Source of the DNA: Haemophilus sp.
GTDB lineage: Bacteria; Pseudomonadota; Gammaproteobacteria; Enterobacterales; Pasteurellaceae
Direction of reading: 5' to 3'
NCBI GenBank assembly: GCA_019423025.1
Contig: JAHZCD010000002.1
Location: 130,615-194,614 of the forward strand
Length of the DNA: 64,000 bases
The position numbers and the translations under genes are program-made. The notes beneath the pieces are model-generated. The model had not been told where the DNA came from, made no database searches, and saw only the letters and a list, made by a program, of their open reading frames with translations. Below, one piece after another: positions 8,363 to 16,845 of this stretch. How positions within the stretch are numbered: position 1 is the stretch's first letter; every line of letters starts with the position of its first letter.

Positions 8363-9400
8363 TTATTTAATGATAACTTGTAGTTCGTTATCTGTCGCAC
8401 TTTCGATATGACCGATTAACCAGGCATTTTCACCGGATTGTTTTAAAATTGCTAAAGCGGTTTCTACTTGCGATTGCGGTAATGCAATCACCATACCAAC
8501 GCCACAGTTAAATGTGCGGTACATTTCATAGGTTTCAATGTTGCCTTTTTCTTGTAACCATTTGAACACCGGTTGCCATTCCCAGCTACTTTCATCAATG
8601 ACTGCTTTAGTATTTTTCGGTAATACACGAGGGATATTTTCCCAGAAACCGCCACCGGTTAAGTGCGCAATAGCATGGACTTCGGTTTGTTTGATTAACG
8701 CGAGAACAGATTTTACATAGATTTTTGTCGGCGCAAGCACTTGTTCACTTAATGGACGACCATCTAATTGCTCTGTGGCCGGGTTTACACCAGCAACATC
8801 AATGACTTTACGAATTAAAGAATAACCGTTTGAATGCGGACCACTTGAACCAAGCGCGATTAGGGCATCACCCACTTTAACCTGGCTACCATCAATGATT
8901 TCTGATTTTTCAACAACACCTACACAGAAACCTGCAAGGTCATAATCACCTGCGTGATACATACCTGGCATTTCAGCGGTTTCGCCACCCACTAATGCAC
9001 AACCAGATTGTACACATCCTTCTGCGATGCCCTTGACCACATCTGAAGCAACATCCACATCAAGTTTTCCTGTTGCGTAGTAGTCTAAGAAGAATAATGG
9101 TTCGGCGCCTTGAACCACTAAATCGTTAACACACATTGCGACCAAATCAATACCGATAGTATCGTGTTTTTTTAAGTCAATGGCTAAACGTAATTTGGTA
9201 CCTACTCCGTCTGTACCGGAAACAAGGATAGGTTCTTTATATTTGCCCGGAATAGCACATAATGCGCCAAACCCACCTAATCCCCCGATGACTTCAGGGC
9301 GAGTTGTCCGTTTTACGTGTGGTTTAATACGTTCAACTAATTCGTTACCGGCATTAATATCCACGCCTGCATCTTTATAACTTAATGATGGTTTGCTCAC
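8363..9400 (-). CDS. purM: phosphoribosylformylglycinamidine cyclo-ligase (AIR synthetase)
   Basis: Fifth step of de novo purine synthesis: ATP-dependent closure of FGAM to AIR. It has 345 residues, the usual length. Visible signatures are SYKDAGVDINAGN at the N terminus, GGFGALCAIP, the SGTDGVGTKL ATP/substrate loop and the HLTGGGFWENIPRV motif. It is first gene of purM-purN, with a PurR palindrome over its promoter. Confidence 0.98.
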   Translation of the reverse strand: MSKPSLSYKDAGVDINAGNELVERIKPHVKRTTRPEVIGGLGGFGALCAIPGKYKEPILVSGTDGVGTKLRLAIDLKKHDTIGIDLVAMCVNDLVVQGAEPLFFLDYYATGKLDVDVASDVVKGIAEGCVQSGCALVGGETAEMPGMYHAGDYDLAGFCVGVVEKSEIIDGSQVKVGDALIALGSSGPHSNGYSLIRKVIDVAGVNPATEQLDGRPLSEQVLAPTKIYVKSVLALIKQTEVHAIAHLTGGGFWENIPRVLPKNTKAVIDESSWEWQPVFKWLQEKGNIETYEMYRTFNCGVGMVIALPQSQVETALAILKQSGENAWLIGHIESATDNELQVIIK

Positions 9401-9442
9401 AATGTTGTCCTATATTTTTAGGTTAAATGATAAAACGGCGTG

Positions 9443-9471
9443 ATTGTATCAGATTAAGCAAACGTTTGCGA
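9443..9471 (-). promoter_or_regulatory. purM promoter with PurR operator
   Basis: GCAAACGTTTGC (9458-9469) is a perfect 12-nt palindrome matching the centre of the PurR box consensus ACGCAAACGTTTTCNT. A minus-strand -10 hexamer TACAAT lies at 9443-9448, so the operator covers the -35 region. This is the classic arrangement for purine repression. Confidence 0.88.
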
Positions 9472-9496
9472 TAGTGATTTAATCAGGATTTAAGCA

Positions 9497-9535
9497 AAAA
9501 AATAACCGCACTTTATTTTGCATGATAAAGTGCGG
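9497..9535 (-). terminator. terminator after yfcZ, built from two uptake sequences
   Basis: CCGCACTTTAT (9506-9516) and ATAAAGTGCGG (9525-9535) form an 11-bp stem with an 8-nt loop. On the minus strand TTATTTTTTTG follows. The arms are DNA uptake sequences in opposite orientation. Confidence 0.8.
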
Positions 9536-9553
9536 CCAATTTCAAAAGAGTTT

Positions 9554-9841
9554 TTAGCGATTCGCTAATTCGAAAATCATCGCTTCAGCTTGGCAGCTAA
9601 ATGTAAAACGAGCCGTTAAATTGGCGCCATTTTCAGTTTCTGTGATTTCACTTTTAATGTCGCAAGGATCGCTTTCTGTTTTGCGTGCTTTTTCAACGAA
9701 ACGATTAAGTGCCGCTTCAGCTTCAGCTTTATTCGCATAGGTTTGATGAATATCAACAGAGCAATCTGAACCGTCAATAATCGTCCCCACATCAACACAA
9801 CTACAAGTGAGAGATTCTTCTGCTTTGCATGTTACTGTCAT
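9554..9841 (-). CDS. yfcZ: YfcZ/YiiS family protein
   Basis: Small cytoplasmic protein of unknown function. It has 95 residues. It is recognised by the Cys-rich start (TCSCVDVGTIIDGSDC), ESDPCDI in the middle and FSCQAEAMIFELANR at the C terminus, which match E. coli YfcZ as I recall it. In E. coli yfcZ also lies beside fadL, divergently as here, and this supports the name. The several conserved Cys residues hint at metal or redox chemistry, but no activity is known. Confidence 0.85.
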   Translation of the reverse strand: MTVTCKAEESLTCSCVDVGTIIDGSDCSVDIHQTYANKAEAEAALNRFVEKARKTESDPCDIKSEITETENGANLTARFTFSCQAEAMIFELANR

Positions 9842-9943
9842 AGGATTTCCTTATTTTAAAATTAAGATTGATCGTATTTTAGCACTTTTGAGCCACCTGA
9901 AAAAGTAACTACATTTTTTTAATTTAAATATCATTTATTTACC

Positions 9944-9960
9944 ACTGGTCGGAACACTTA
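9944..9960 (+). promoter_or_regulatory. candidate FadR operator upstream of fadL
   Basis: CACTGGTCGGAACACTT fits the FadR consensus ANCTGGTCRGACCAGNT at about 14 of 17 positions, with an intact left half CTGGTCGGA. It lies 90 nt before the fadL ATG, a plausible place for repression of long-chain fatty acid uptake. Confidence 0.5.
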
Positions 9961-10049
9961 CAAATTAGTATGAAATAATTTGCACTCCATTTATTGGAGT
10001 TTTAGAATCTCGCGGATTTTTTCATTATTATTAATAACAAAGGTTCCAA

Positions 10050-11429
10050 ATGACAAAATTTAATAAAACGCTATTAGCAACAGCGACATTACTCGCAGCG
10101 GGCGGTGCAAATGCAGCAGCATTCCAATTAGCAGAAATTTCTACCTCAGGCCTAGGAATGGCTTATGCAGGAAATGCAGCTGTTGCTGATAATGCTTCAG
10201 TAGTTGCAACTAACCCAGCATTAATGACTGAGTTTAAAAAAGCAGAGTTGTCTGCTGGTGGTGTTTTTGTTGATGCTGATGTTGATGTCACTGGTTCTAT
10301 TGGTGGAGTACCAGCTAATCATAAAAACGTTATTCCTACTGCAATCATACCTAATATGTATGTGGTTGTGCCTGTAAATGATCGCTTCGCATTGGGCGGC
10401 GGTATGAACGTTAATTATGGTTTAAAATCTGAATATAACGATACATACGCTGCTGGTGTATATGGTGGTCGAACAGAATTAAAAGCATTAAATTTTAATT
10501 TAAGTGGTGCATATGATTTAGGCTACGGCTTTAGTTTTGGTGTTGGTGTAAATACAATTTATTCTGATGCAGAAGTTCAACGTCATTTAGGTATCGGTGG
10601 TAAAGCAATTGCTCAGCAATTAGGTGCAATGGCGACAAAATTAAGTGCAGCTGGCCAGGTTGCTCAAGCAACACAGTTATCTGCAGTAGCTAACCAGTTA
10701 GCAAATGCACCTGCAAATACATCTGTATCAAAAATTAAAGGTGATAAATGGAGTCTTGGATGGAATGCGGGTTTAACTTATAAACTCAATGAAAATCACC
10801 GTTGGGGCTTAGCGTATCACTCCGCAGTAAACGTTAAATTTAAAGGCAATTATTCAAATGAATTTCCTGTAGCATATAACGCGTTATTATCCCAGTTAGC
10901 AAATACTGGCGTTGCCTTGCCAATTACTCAGGCAACCGGAGGAGAGAACATTCCTGGTAGTTTAACCTTACACTTGCCAGCTTATTGGGAGTTTTCTGGA
11001 TTCCATAAATTAACGGATAAATTAGCGGTTCAATATAGCTATAAATATACTGAATGGAAACGTTTGAAAAGCTTAACTGCATATGGTGAAAGCGGAAATG
11101 TTTTATTCCACAAAGATGAAAAATTCAGTAATTCTTCACGTTATGCATTAGGTTTCTCTTATGATGCAACCGAAGCGTTAACAGTGAGAGCAGGTGTTGC
11201 TTATGATAAGAATGCAAGTATCAATCATCCATCAATTTCAATTCCAGACACAGATCGTATGTGGTATAGCTTAGGGGCAACCTATCGTTTTACTCCAAAC
11301 TTATCAGCTGATTTTGGATACGCACACTTACATGGTAAGAAAAATAGCTTTAAAGAAGGTTTATCAGGTCAATTTAAAGTTAAATCAAGTGCTAACCTTT
11401 ACGGTTTAAACTTAAACTACAGTTTCTAA
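10050..11429 (+). CDS. fadL: outer membrane long-chain fatty acid transporter (OmpP1/FadL/TodX)
   Basis: A 14-strand beta-barrel that moves long-chain fatty acids and other hydrophobic compounds across the outer membrane. It has 459 residues. The signal peptide ends near GGANAAA (about residue 23), and mature AFQLAEISTSGLGMAYAG is the plug N terminus. The conserved NPA lies in ATNPALM (about 55). The C-terminal residue is Phe, as expected for outer membrane insertion. An Ala/Gln-rich extracellular stretch (about 195-225) looks specific to this lineage. It is preceded by a FadR-like site and followed by a strong terminator, so it is monocistronic. It corresponds to the P1 antigen of H. influenzae. 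Confidence 0.95.
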   Translation: MTKFNKTLLATATLLAAGGANAAAFQLAEISTSGLGMAYAGNAAVADNASVVATNPALMTEFKKAELSAGGVFVDADVDVTGSIGGVPANHKNVIPTAIIPNMYVVVPVNDRFALGGGMNVNYGLKSEYNDTYAAGVYGGRTELKALNFNLSGAYDLGYGFSFGVGVNTIYSDAEVQRHLGIGGKAIAQQLGAMATKLSAAGQVAQATQLSAVANQLANAPANTSVSKIKGDKWSLGWNAGLTYKLNENHRWGLAYHSAVNVKFKGNYSNEFPVAYNALLSQLANTGVALPITQATGGENIPGSLTLHLPAYWEFSGFHKLTDKLAVQYSYKYTEWKRLKSLTAYGESGNVLFHKDEKFSNSSRYALGFSYDATEALTVRAGVAYDKNASINHPSISIPDTDRMWYSLGATYRFTPNLSADFGYAHLHGKKNSFKEGLSGQFKVKSSANLYGLNLNYSF

Positions 11430-11456
11430 TTTGTAAAAAATTTAGCATAATACGTA

Positions 11457-11488
11457 GCACACCGAATGTATGTTCGGTGTGCTTTTTT
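11457..11488 (+). terminator. intrinsic terminator of fadL
   Basis: GCACACCGAA (11457-11466) and TTCGGTGTGC (11473-11482) form a perfect 10-bp stem with a 6-nt loop, followed by six T. Confidence 0.95.
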
Positions 11489-11518
11489 CTTATATGACTT
11501 CATAAAAACGAGAGAAAA

Positions 11519-12058
11519 ATGACCGCACTTTTTTATGCTTATATGGACTCACCAATTGGTCGGTTATTAATGCTTTCTGATGGTGAACATCTTACAAATT
11601 TAGATTGTGAGTTAGAACAAACCACGCCAAATCCAAATTGGATTTTACGAGAAGATTTACCGCTTTTTGAAAAAGTGCGGTGCGCTTTAATGCGTTATTT
11701 TAATGGTGAGCCAGAAAGTTTCTCCGATATTCCTTTATCGCCTAAAGGTACCGCATTTCAACAGGCGATTTGGAAAGCATTGCGTCAAATTCCTTATGGT
11801 AAAACGGCGAGTTATGGCGGGTTAGCAGAAAGCATTAATAATCCCAAGGCGGTGCGTGCCGTTGGTGGTGCAGTAGGGAGTAATCCCATTAGTATTATTA
11901 TTCCATGTCATCGTGTATTAGGGAAAAAATGTGAAATCACTGGTTTTGGTGGTGGATTGCCGGCAAAACGCTTTTTATTGAAACTAGAAAATATTCCTTA
12001 CATCGACAAAGGCGTAGAATACGTTAAACCGAAATTATTGAAGAAATACCACGAATGA
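11519..12058 (+). CDS. ogt: methylated-DNA--protein-cysteine S-methyltransferase
   Basis: Suicide repair protein that moves the alkyl group from O6-alkylguanine to its own cysteine. It has 179 residues. The active site is PCHRV with Cys130, and the Asn hinge and helix-turn-helix lie at about 95-125 (GKTASYGGLAESINNPKAVRAVG). The N-terminal part matches Ogt rather than the Ada C-terminal domain. The first codons ATGACCGCACTT contain a DNA uptake sequence. Its last four bases overlap the mutH ATG, so the two DNA repair genes form an operon. Confidence 0.95.
   Translation: MTALFYAYMDSPIGRLLMLSDGEHLTNLDCELEQTTPNPNWILREDLPLFEKVRCALMRYFNGEPESFSDIPLSPKGTAFQQAIWKALRQIPYGKTASYGGLAESINNPKAVRAVGGAVGSNPISIIIPCHRVLGKKCEITGFGGGLPAKRFLLKLENIPYIDKGVEYVKPKLLKKYHE
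11522..11530 (-). repeat. DNA uptake sequence within the first codons of ogt
   Basis: ACCGCACTT is the reverse complement of the Haemophilus uptake core AAGTGCGGT. It encodes residues 2-4 of Ogt and lies in the ribosome-footprint region of the mRNA. A second, inverted copy occurs at 11673-11681 in the same gene. Confidence 0.85.
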
Positions 12059-12726
12059 TCCCACAAACCGAACAAGCCTTATTAGAAAAAGCGCAATCTA
12101 TTGCGGGGTTAACCTTTGGCGAACTTGCAGATGAATTAAATATTCCCGTTCCGCCTGATTTAAAACGTGATAAAGGTTGGGTTGGAATGTTGCTTGAAAC
12201 CGCATTGGGGGCGACTGCCGGCAGTAAAGCAGAGCAGGACTTTTCCCATTTAGGCATTGAATTAAAAACCTTACCCATTAATACCGAAGGTTTTCCGTTG
12301 GAAACCACGTTTGTGAGTCTTGCACCCTTGGTTCAAAACTCAGGGGTAAATTGGGAAAACTCACACGTTCGTCATAAATTATCGAAAGTCTTGTGGATTC
12401 CTATTGAAGGTAGTCGTGATATTCCGTTGCGTGAGCGACATATTGGCCAACCTATCTTATGGCAACCTTCGACTGAACAAGAACATCAATTACGCCAAGA
12501 TTGGGAAGAGTTGATGGATTATATTGTGCTCGGAAAGTTAGATCAGATTACGGCACGTATTGGTGAAGTTATGCAACTACGTCCAAAAGGCGCAAACAGT
12601 AAAGCCATTACAAAAGGCATTGGTAAAAATGGGGAAGTGATTGATACCTTGCCACTGGGTTTTTATTTACGGAAAGAGTTTACAGCAGGCATTTTAAACG
12701 CTTTTCTTAATTATAAAAATGGGTGA
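12055..12726 (+). CDS. mutH: DNA mismatch repair endonuclease MutH
   Basis: Nicks the unmethylated strand at hemimethylated GATC sites when activated by MutS-MutL. It has 223 residues. The restriction-endonuclease-like active site D-x6-E-x-K is intact as Asp62, Glu69 and Lys71 (DFSHLGIELK). It is translationally coupled to ogt through an ATGA overlap. Its presence implies Dam methylation in this organism. The stop codon lies inside the terminator stem. Confidence 0.97.
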   Translation: MIPQTEQALLEKAQSIAGLTFGELADELNIPVPPDLKRDKGWVGMLLETALGATAGSKAEQDFSHLGIELKTLPINTEGFPLETTFVSLAPLVQNSGVNWENSHVRHKLSKVLWIPIEGSRDIPLRERHIGQPILWQPSTEQEHQLRQDWEELMDYIVLGKLDQITARIGEVMQLRPKGANSKAITKGIGKNGEVIDTLPLGFYLRKEFTAGILNAFLNYKNG

Positions 12727-12743
12727 ATCATCACCTATTTTTT
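12715..12743. terminator. bidirectional terminator between mutH and tilS
   Basis: AATGGGTGA and TCACCTATT pair around an ATCA loop. A-rich sequence lies before and a T-run after. The mutH TGA is part of the left arm, and the convergent tilS ends right beside it. Confidence 0.65.
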
Positions 12744-14034
12744 ATTTCTCTAAGTTCTGAAAAACACGGAAAAAACCCACCGCACTTTGTAAAGTCTCAC
12801 CATAAAAAATGAGCGGAATACGATTTCGTTGCCAAGGCGGAACGCCGAGCTCTTGCCAAATTTTTTTCATGGTTTCGGCAGGGCGATTATGCTGTCGTTT
12901 TACTTTGCCAGTATAAGCAAATCGTATTTGAATCGGCTCTTGTGTATCAGCAAGTTGAACCTGTTTGTTATTCCAATGCACTAAAATGCCTTTCGCATTG
13001 TGGGTAGCATAAATTGTTCCAAGATTATCAGGCAAGGCAATCTGTTGATTTAACGGCATATCAAGACAAGTTTTCGACAAATCAGCAAATTTCCCCGTTA
13101 AATAGAGATATTGCTGATAACGGCGAATAATATGCTCCCCAAGTTGAAATTGTGGGGATGCATCTGCTTTAGCCTGTATAACATCATCAATAATATGCAT
13201 TAATTGAACCTGCGTAGGCATGGTAATCTGGTTTTTAGCCAACCACATTCGCAAAAGTGCGGTTTGTTTTTGCGATGAATAGTTTAGAAAGTTTAGGAGC
13301 GAAAACTGTTTTTGATCCTCAAGAATGTGCTGCTCAAAGCAGGTCTGTAATAATTCATTGATCAGTTGTTGTTGCTCAAAACAATGTTGTGCGGCACGCT
13401 GAACTGCATGATCAAAATGTCCCCAGCGTTGGCGTATTTCAGGTAAAATTTGGTTACGTAAGAAATTGCGATCGTAATGATTATCTTGATTGCTTTCGTC
13501 TTCGACCCAAGAGAGATTTTCTTGCTGAACGTAATCTTCTAATTCATTACGGCTAAAAGAAAGGAGTGGGCGTAGAATAGGCATCCCAAATAATTGGCTT
13601 TCTTTTTGCATGGCACCTAAACCTTGCAATCCTGCTCCGCGTTTTAGCGCCAGGAAAAAGGTCTCAGTTTGATCATTTAAATGATGTGCAGTGACAAGAT
13701 ATTCATCTGGCTGAATATGTTTTAAAATCGCCTGATAACGAGCTTCTCTTGCGCCCGCTTCAATGCCATCGTGCATTTCCACTTTGACTTTTTCAATAAT
13801 AAGTGGAATATCAAATTGTTTACAGAGTTGTTGGCAATGAGCCGTCCAAGCATCCGCATTCGGACTTAATCCGTGATGGATATGGATTGCTCGCAGGCTT
13901 AAGTGCGGTCGTTTTTTGCTGAGTTTTTTAATTAAAGAAAGCAGTGCAGTTGAATCCAAACCACCGCTAAAAGCAATGAGAAGCTTATTGGCGGTGGTTG
14001 GAATTTGAGCTTGGAATAATGAAAAAAGATCCAT
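12742..14034 (-). CDS. tilS: tRNA(Ile)-lysidine synthase
   Basis: Converts C34 of the CAU-anticodon tRNA-Ile to lysidine so that it reads AUA. It has 430 residues. The N-terminal PP-loop ATPase motif SGGLDSTAL is at about 24-32, with HIHHGLSPNAD and the VTAHHLNDQ segment typical of TilS. The C-terminal domain ends with PPWQRNRIPLIFYG. Several DNA uptake sequences are embedded. Its ATG overlaps the pdxY stop by one base, so the pair is an operon. Confidence 0.96.
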   Translation of the reverse strand: MDLFSLFQAQIPTTANKLLIAFSGGLDSTALLSLIKKLSKKRPHLSLRAIHIHHGLSPNADAWTAHCQQLCKQFDIPLIIEKVKVEMHDGIEAGAREARYQAILKHIQPDEYLVTAHHLNDQTETFFLALKRGAGLQGLGAMQKESQLFGMPILRPLLSFSRNELEDYVQQENLSWVEDESNQDNHYDRNFLRNQILPEIRQRWGHFDHAVQRAAQHCFEQQQLINELLQTCFEQHILEDQKQFSLLNFLNYSSQKQTALLRMWLAKNQITMPTQVQLMHIIDDVIQAKADASPQFQLGEHIIRRYQQYLYLTGKFADLSKTCLDMPLNQQIALPDNLGTIYATHNAKGILVHWNNKQVQLADTQEPIQIRFAYTGKVKRQHNRPAETMKKIWQELGVPPWQRNRIPLIFYGETLQSAVGFFRVFQNLEK

Positions 14035-14900
14035 TAGGCAACTTTAACAGCTTTGTAGTTTGTGCTTGGATTTAAGATCTCAAAACGTGCAGCAATAGGT
14101 TGGAGTTCGTAAGATTTCAAATCAAAGGTAGTTTTCATTACGCCAGCAACAGCATTATTCATTTTTTCAAAAGCTTCAACATCATTGCCACAGTTTAAGT
14201 AATGCGCCAAGAAAGTTCCCGCAATTAAATCACCCACACCAACAGGTTCAAAAGAGAATTTATAAAGTGGACGACTTAAATGCCATACACCTTCAGGTGT
14301 CGCCATAATAATTTCAAAGGTATCAGGATCATTTAATTTACCTGCTTTACCTAAGTGTTTAACCAACACTTTTTTCACACCTTTGGCAACTAACGCATTA
14401 GCGGCTTTGAGCACATCGTCAAACGTATTGATAGGGAAATCAGAAAGTGTACGAAGCTCAGAAAGGTTTGGTGTCATGATGTCCGCACGTGGAATGGCTT
14501 TTTCAATTAAGCGTTCACGTACACCATCGGCGACCACGCAGACTTTTTCAGCATTTGGCATAACAGGATCGCACAAGTAAAGTGCATTTGGGTTACGTGC
14601 TTTGATTTTTTCTAAAGCATAGATAATTTTGTCAACTTGCTCAGCTGAACCTAAATAGCCAGAAAGCAATGCATCACATTCTTGCAGTTTTCCAATGGCA
14701 TCTAAACCGTTAGCGATCTCACCAATTTGTTCTTGTGGAATCACCATGCCTGTCCATTTGCCATATTGAGTATGGTTAGAGAATTGCACGGTATTGAGTG
14801 CCCACACATCCACGCCTAATAACTGCATTGGAAAGGTGGCGGATTTATTACCGGCAAAACCATAAACTACGTGAGATTGGATAGCTAATACGTTTTTCAT
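14034..14900 (-). CDS. pdxY: pyridoxal kinase PdxY
   Basis: Ribokinase-superfamily enzyme of the vitamin B6 salvage pathway that phosphorylates pyridoxal. It has 288 residues. The N terminus NVLAIQSHVVYGFAGNKSA and VQFSNHTQYGKWTG are the PdxY signatures. The C-terminal anion-hole motif GVGDLIAGTFLAHYL carries the catalytic Asp. The start has a good AGGAG sequence. It lies upstream of tilS in one transcript and is separated from accA by a strong terminator. Confidence 0.95.
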   Translation of the reverse strand: MKNVLAIQSHVVYGFAGNKSATFPMQLLGVDVWALNTVQFSNHTQYGKWTGMVIPQEQIGEIANGLDAIGKLQECDALLSGYLGSAEQVDKIIYALEKIKARNPNALYLCDPVMPNAEKVCVVADGVRERLIEKAIPRADIMTPNLSELRTLSDFPINTFDDVLKAANALVAKGVKKVLVKHLGKAGKLNDPDTFEIIMATPEGVWHLSRPLYKFSFEPVGVGDLIAGTFLAHYLNCGNDVEAFEKMNNAVAGVMKTTFDLKSYELQPIAARFEILNPSTNYKAVKVA

Positions 14901-14976
14901 TTTGAGTTCTCCTTTTATATTATTTTAGGCATTGATGCTGTTTCTTGCATCCATGTAACATTTTTTTCAAAACACA

Positions 14977-15007
14977 AAAAAGAGCGGTTAAACTAACCGC
15001 TCTTTTT
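14977..15007. terminator. terminator between accA and pdxY
   Basis: AGAGCGGTTA (14981-14990) pairs with TAACCGCTCT (14994-15003). It is flanked by five A on the left and five T on the right, so it can work in both directions. It ends the accA transcript on the minus strand. Confidence 0.9.
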
Positions 15008-15015
15008 CTATTTTA

Positions 15016-15963
15016 TTAACAATAACCGTAAGACATTAAACGTTCATAACGTCTTTCTAATAAGCCATCTTTGTCGAAGGTATCGAGTTCGTTTAGTTCT
15101 TCAACAAGGCATTGTTTTAAATTACGTGCCATTTCATGATAATTACGATGTGCACCACCTAATGGCTCTTGAACGATATTATCAATTAAACCTAACTCTT
15201 TTAAACGAGGTGCAGTTAAGCCCATGACTTCGGCTGCGGTTGACGCTTTTTCTGCACTTTTCCATAAGATAGAAGCACAGCCTTCTGGTGAGATAACAGA
15301 ATAGGTTGAATATTGCAACATATTCACTTTGTCGCCCACACCAATGGCTAATGCACCACCGGAACCGCCTTCACCGATTACCGTACAGATAACAGGCACT
15401 TTTAAGGTAGACATTTCACGTAAGTTACGAGCAATCGCTTCAGATTGACCACGTTCTTCCGCACCGATGCCCGGGTAAGCCCCTGGTGTATCGATAAAGG
15501 TAATGATAGGTAAGTTGAAACGCTCAGCCATTTGCATTAAACGTAATGCTTTACGATAGCCTTCAGGTGCCGGCATACCAAAGTTACGTGTTACTTTATC
15601 TTTTACTGTACGACCTTTTTGGTGACCGATAATCATCACTGCGCGACCATCTAAACGAGCAAGACCACCTACGATTGCTTTATCATCTGCAAAGGCACGA
15701 TCGCCTGCAAGTTCTTGGAAATCAGTGAAAATATGTTCGATATAATCAAGCGTGTATGGACGATTTGGGTGACGTGCCATACGAGAAACCTGCCATGCAT
15801 CAAGATTTGCAAAGGTTTTTTTGGTTAATTCATCGCTTTTCTTTTGTAAGCGTTTAATTTCATCGTGTAAATCAATTTTGTCATCAGATGCTGAACGTAG
15901 TGCTTCAATTTTGGCTTCAAGTTCAGCAATAGGTAATTCAAAATCTAAATATTCTTGGCTCAT
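15016..15963 (-). CDS. accA: acetyl-CoA carboxylase carboxyltransferase subunit alpha
   Basis: Alpha subunit of the carboxyltransferase that, with AccD, makes malonyl-CoA for fatty acid synthesis. It has 315 residues, close to the E. coli length. Visible segments are YLDFELPIAELEAKIE, MARHPNRPYTLDYIE, the crotonase-type GHQKGR, PEGYRKALRLM and EGGSGGALAIGVGD. The start has AGGAT 6 nt upstream. It is monocistronic between terminators. Confidence 0.98.
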   Translation of the reverse strand: MSQEYLDFELPIAELEAKIEALRSASDDKIDLHDEIKRLQKKSDELTKKTFANLDAWQVSRMARHPNRPYTLDYIEHIFTDFQELAGDRAFADDKAIVGGLARLDGRAVMIIGHQKGRTVKDKVTRNFGMPAPEGYRKALRLMQMAERFNLPIITFIDTPGAYPGIGAEERGQSEAIARNLREMSTLKVPVICTVIGEGGSGGALAIGVGDKVNMLQYSTYSVISPEGCASILWKSAEKASTAAEVMGLTAPRLKELGLIDNIVQEPLGGAHRNYHEMARNLKQCLVEELNELDTFDKDGLLERRYERLMSYGYC

Positions 15964-16050
15964 TTCTTATCCTAAAATATCGTCAAAAGTTGCCCGCACT
16001 TTATCAAGATTTAAGGTGCGGTGCAAATGGTTTTCACTGGTTGGAGCGGA

Positions 16051-16836
16051 TTATAAATATTCCTTTTTTAGTAATGATAACAAAAACAAAAATGCGGAAC
16101 AAATTACGACGGAAGGCCCCGCAGCTGTATCATAAAAGGCGGAAAGAAATAACCCGCCAACGACAGAAAGCATACTGATTAAAATCGCAATAAATACCAT
16201 TTGTTCAGGTGTTTTGGCAAAACGTCTTGCTGTTGCGGCGGGAATAATTAAGAGTGATGTAATAATCAGTGCCCCAACAAACTTCATACTTAATGCGATC
16301 GTCAGTGCGGTCAAAATCATTAAGATAAATCGCATTTTTTTAATGTTAATGCCTTCCACTTGAGCCAGTTCAGGTGAAACTGTGGTGGAGAGTAAGGCTT
16401 GCCAGAAGTAAAGCAGTGTGCCTAATACAATGAGGACACCCGTGCCAATATAAGGTAAGTCGTTAAAATTAATGGCGAGCAAATCCCCAAAAAGATAACT
16501 CATTAAATCTACGCGGACATTTTTTAGTAAGCCAACCGTAACCACACCAAGGGAAAGACAACTGTGTGCGATAATGCCTAAAAGGGTATCCACTGAAAAT
16601 TGCGTGTTACTTTCGAGCCAAACCATTAATACGGCGAGAATAATCGTCAAAATTACAATGGCAACATAAGGGTTAATTTGTAAGAAAATCCCTAACGCCA
16701 CACCAAGCAAGGCTGAGTGGGAAAGGGTATCACCAAAATAAGCCATTTTACGCCACACCACAAAAGCACCCAGTGGTGCGGTAATTAAGGAAAGCAGTAA
16801 TCCCGTAAGCAAGGCGGGAAATAAAATCTCAAACAT
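16051..16836 (-). CDS. znuB: high-affinity zinc ABC transporter permease ZnuB
   Basis: Inner membrane channel subunit of the ZnuABC zinc importer (ABC-3 family). It has 261 residues with about seven or eight hydrophobic spans. The N-terminal GAFVVWRKMAYFGDTLSHSALLGVALG is the family signature. It follows znuC by 9 nt. The periplasmic binding protein ZnuA is not in this window. Confidence 0.95.
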   Translation of the reverse strand: MFEILFPALLTGLLLSLITAPLGAFVVWRKMAYFGDTLSHSALLGVALGIFLQINPYVAIVILTIILAVLMVWLESNTQFSVDTLLGIIAHSCLSLGVVTVGLLKNVRVDLMSYLFGDLLAINFNDLPYIGTGVLIVLGTLLYFWQALLSTTVSPELAQVEGINIKKMRFILMILTALTIALSMKFVGALIITSLLIIPAATARRFAKTPEQMVFIAILISMLSVVGGLFLSAFYDTAAGPSVVICSAFLFLLSLLKKEYL

Positions 16837-16845
16837 GATTTTTCC

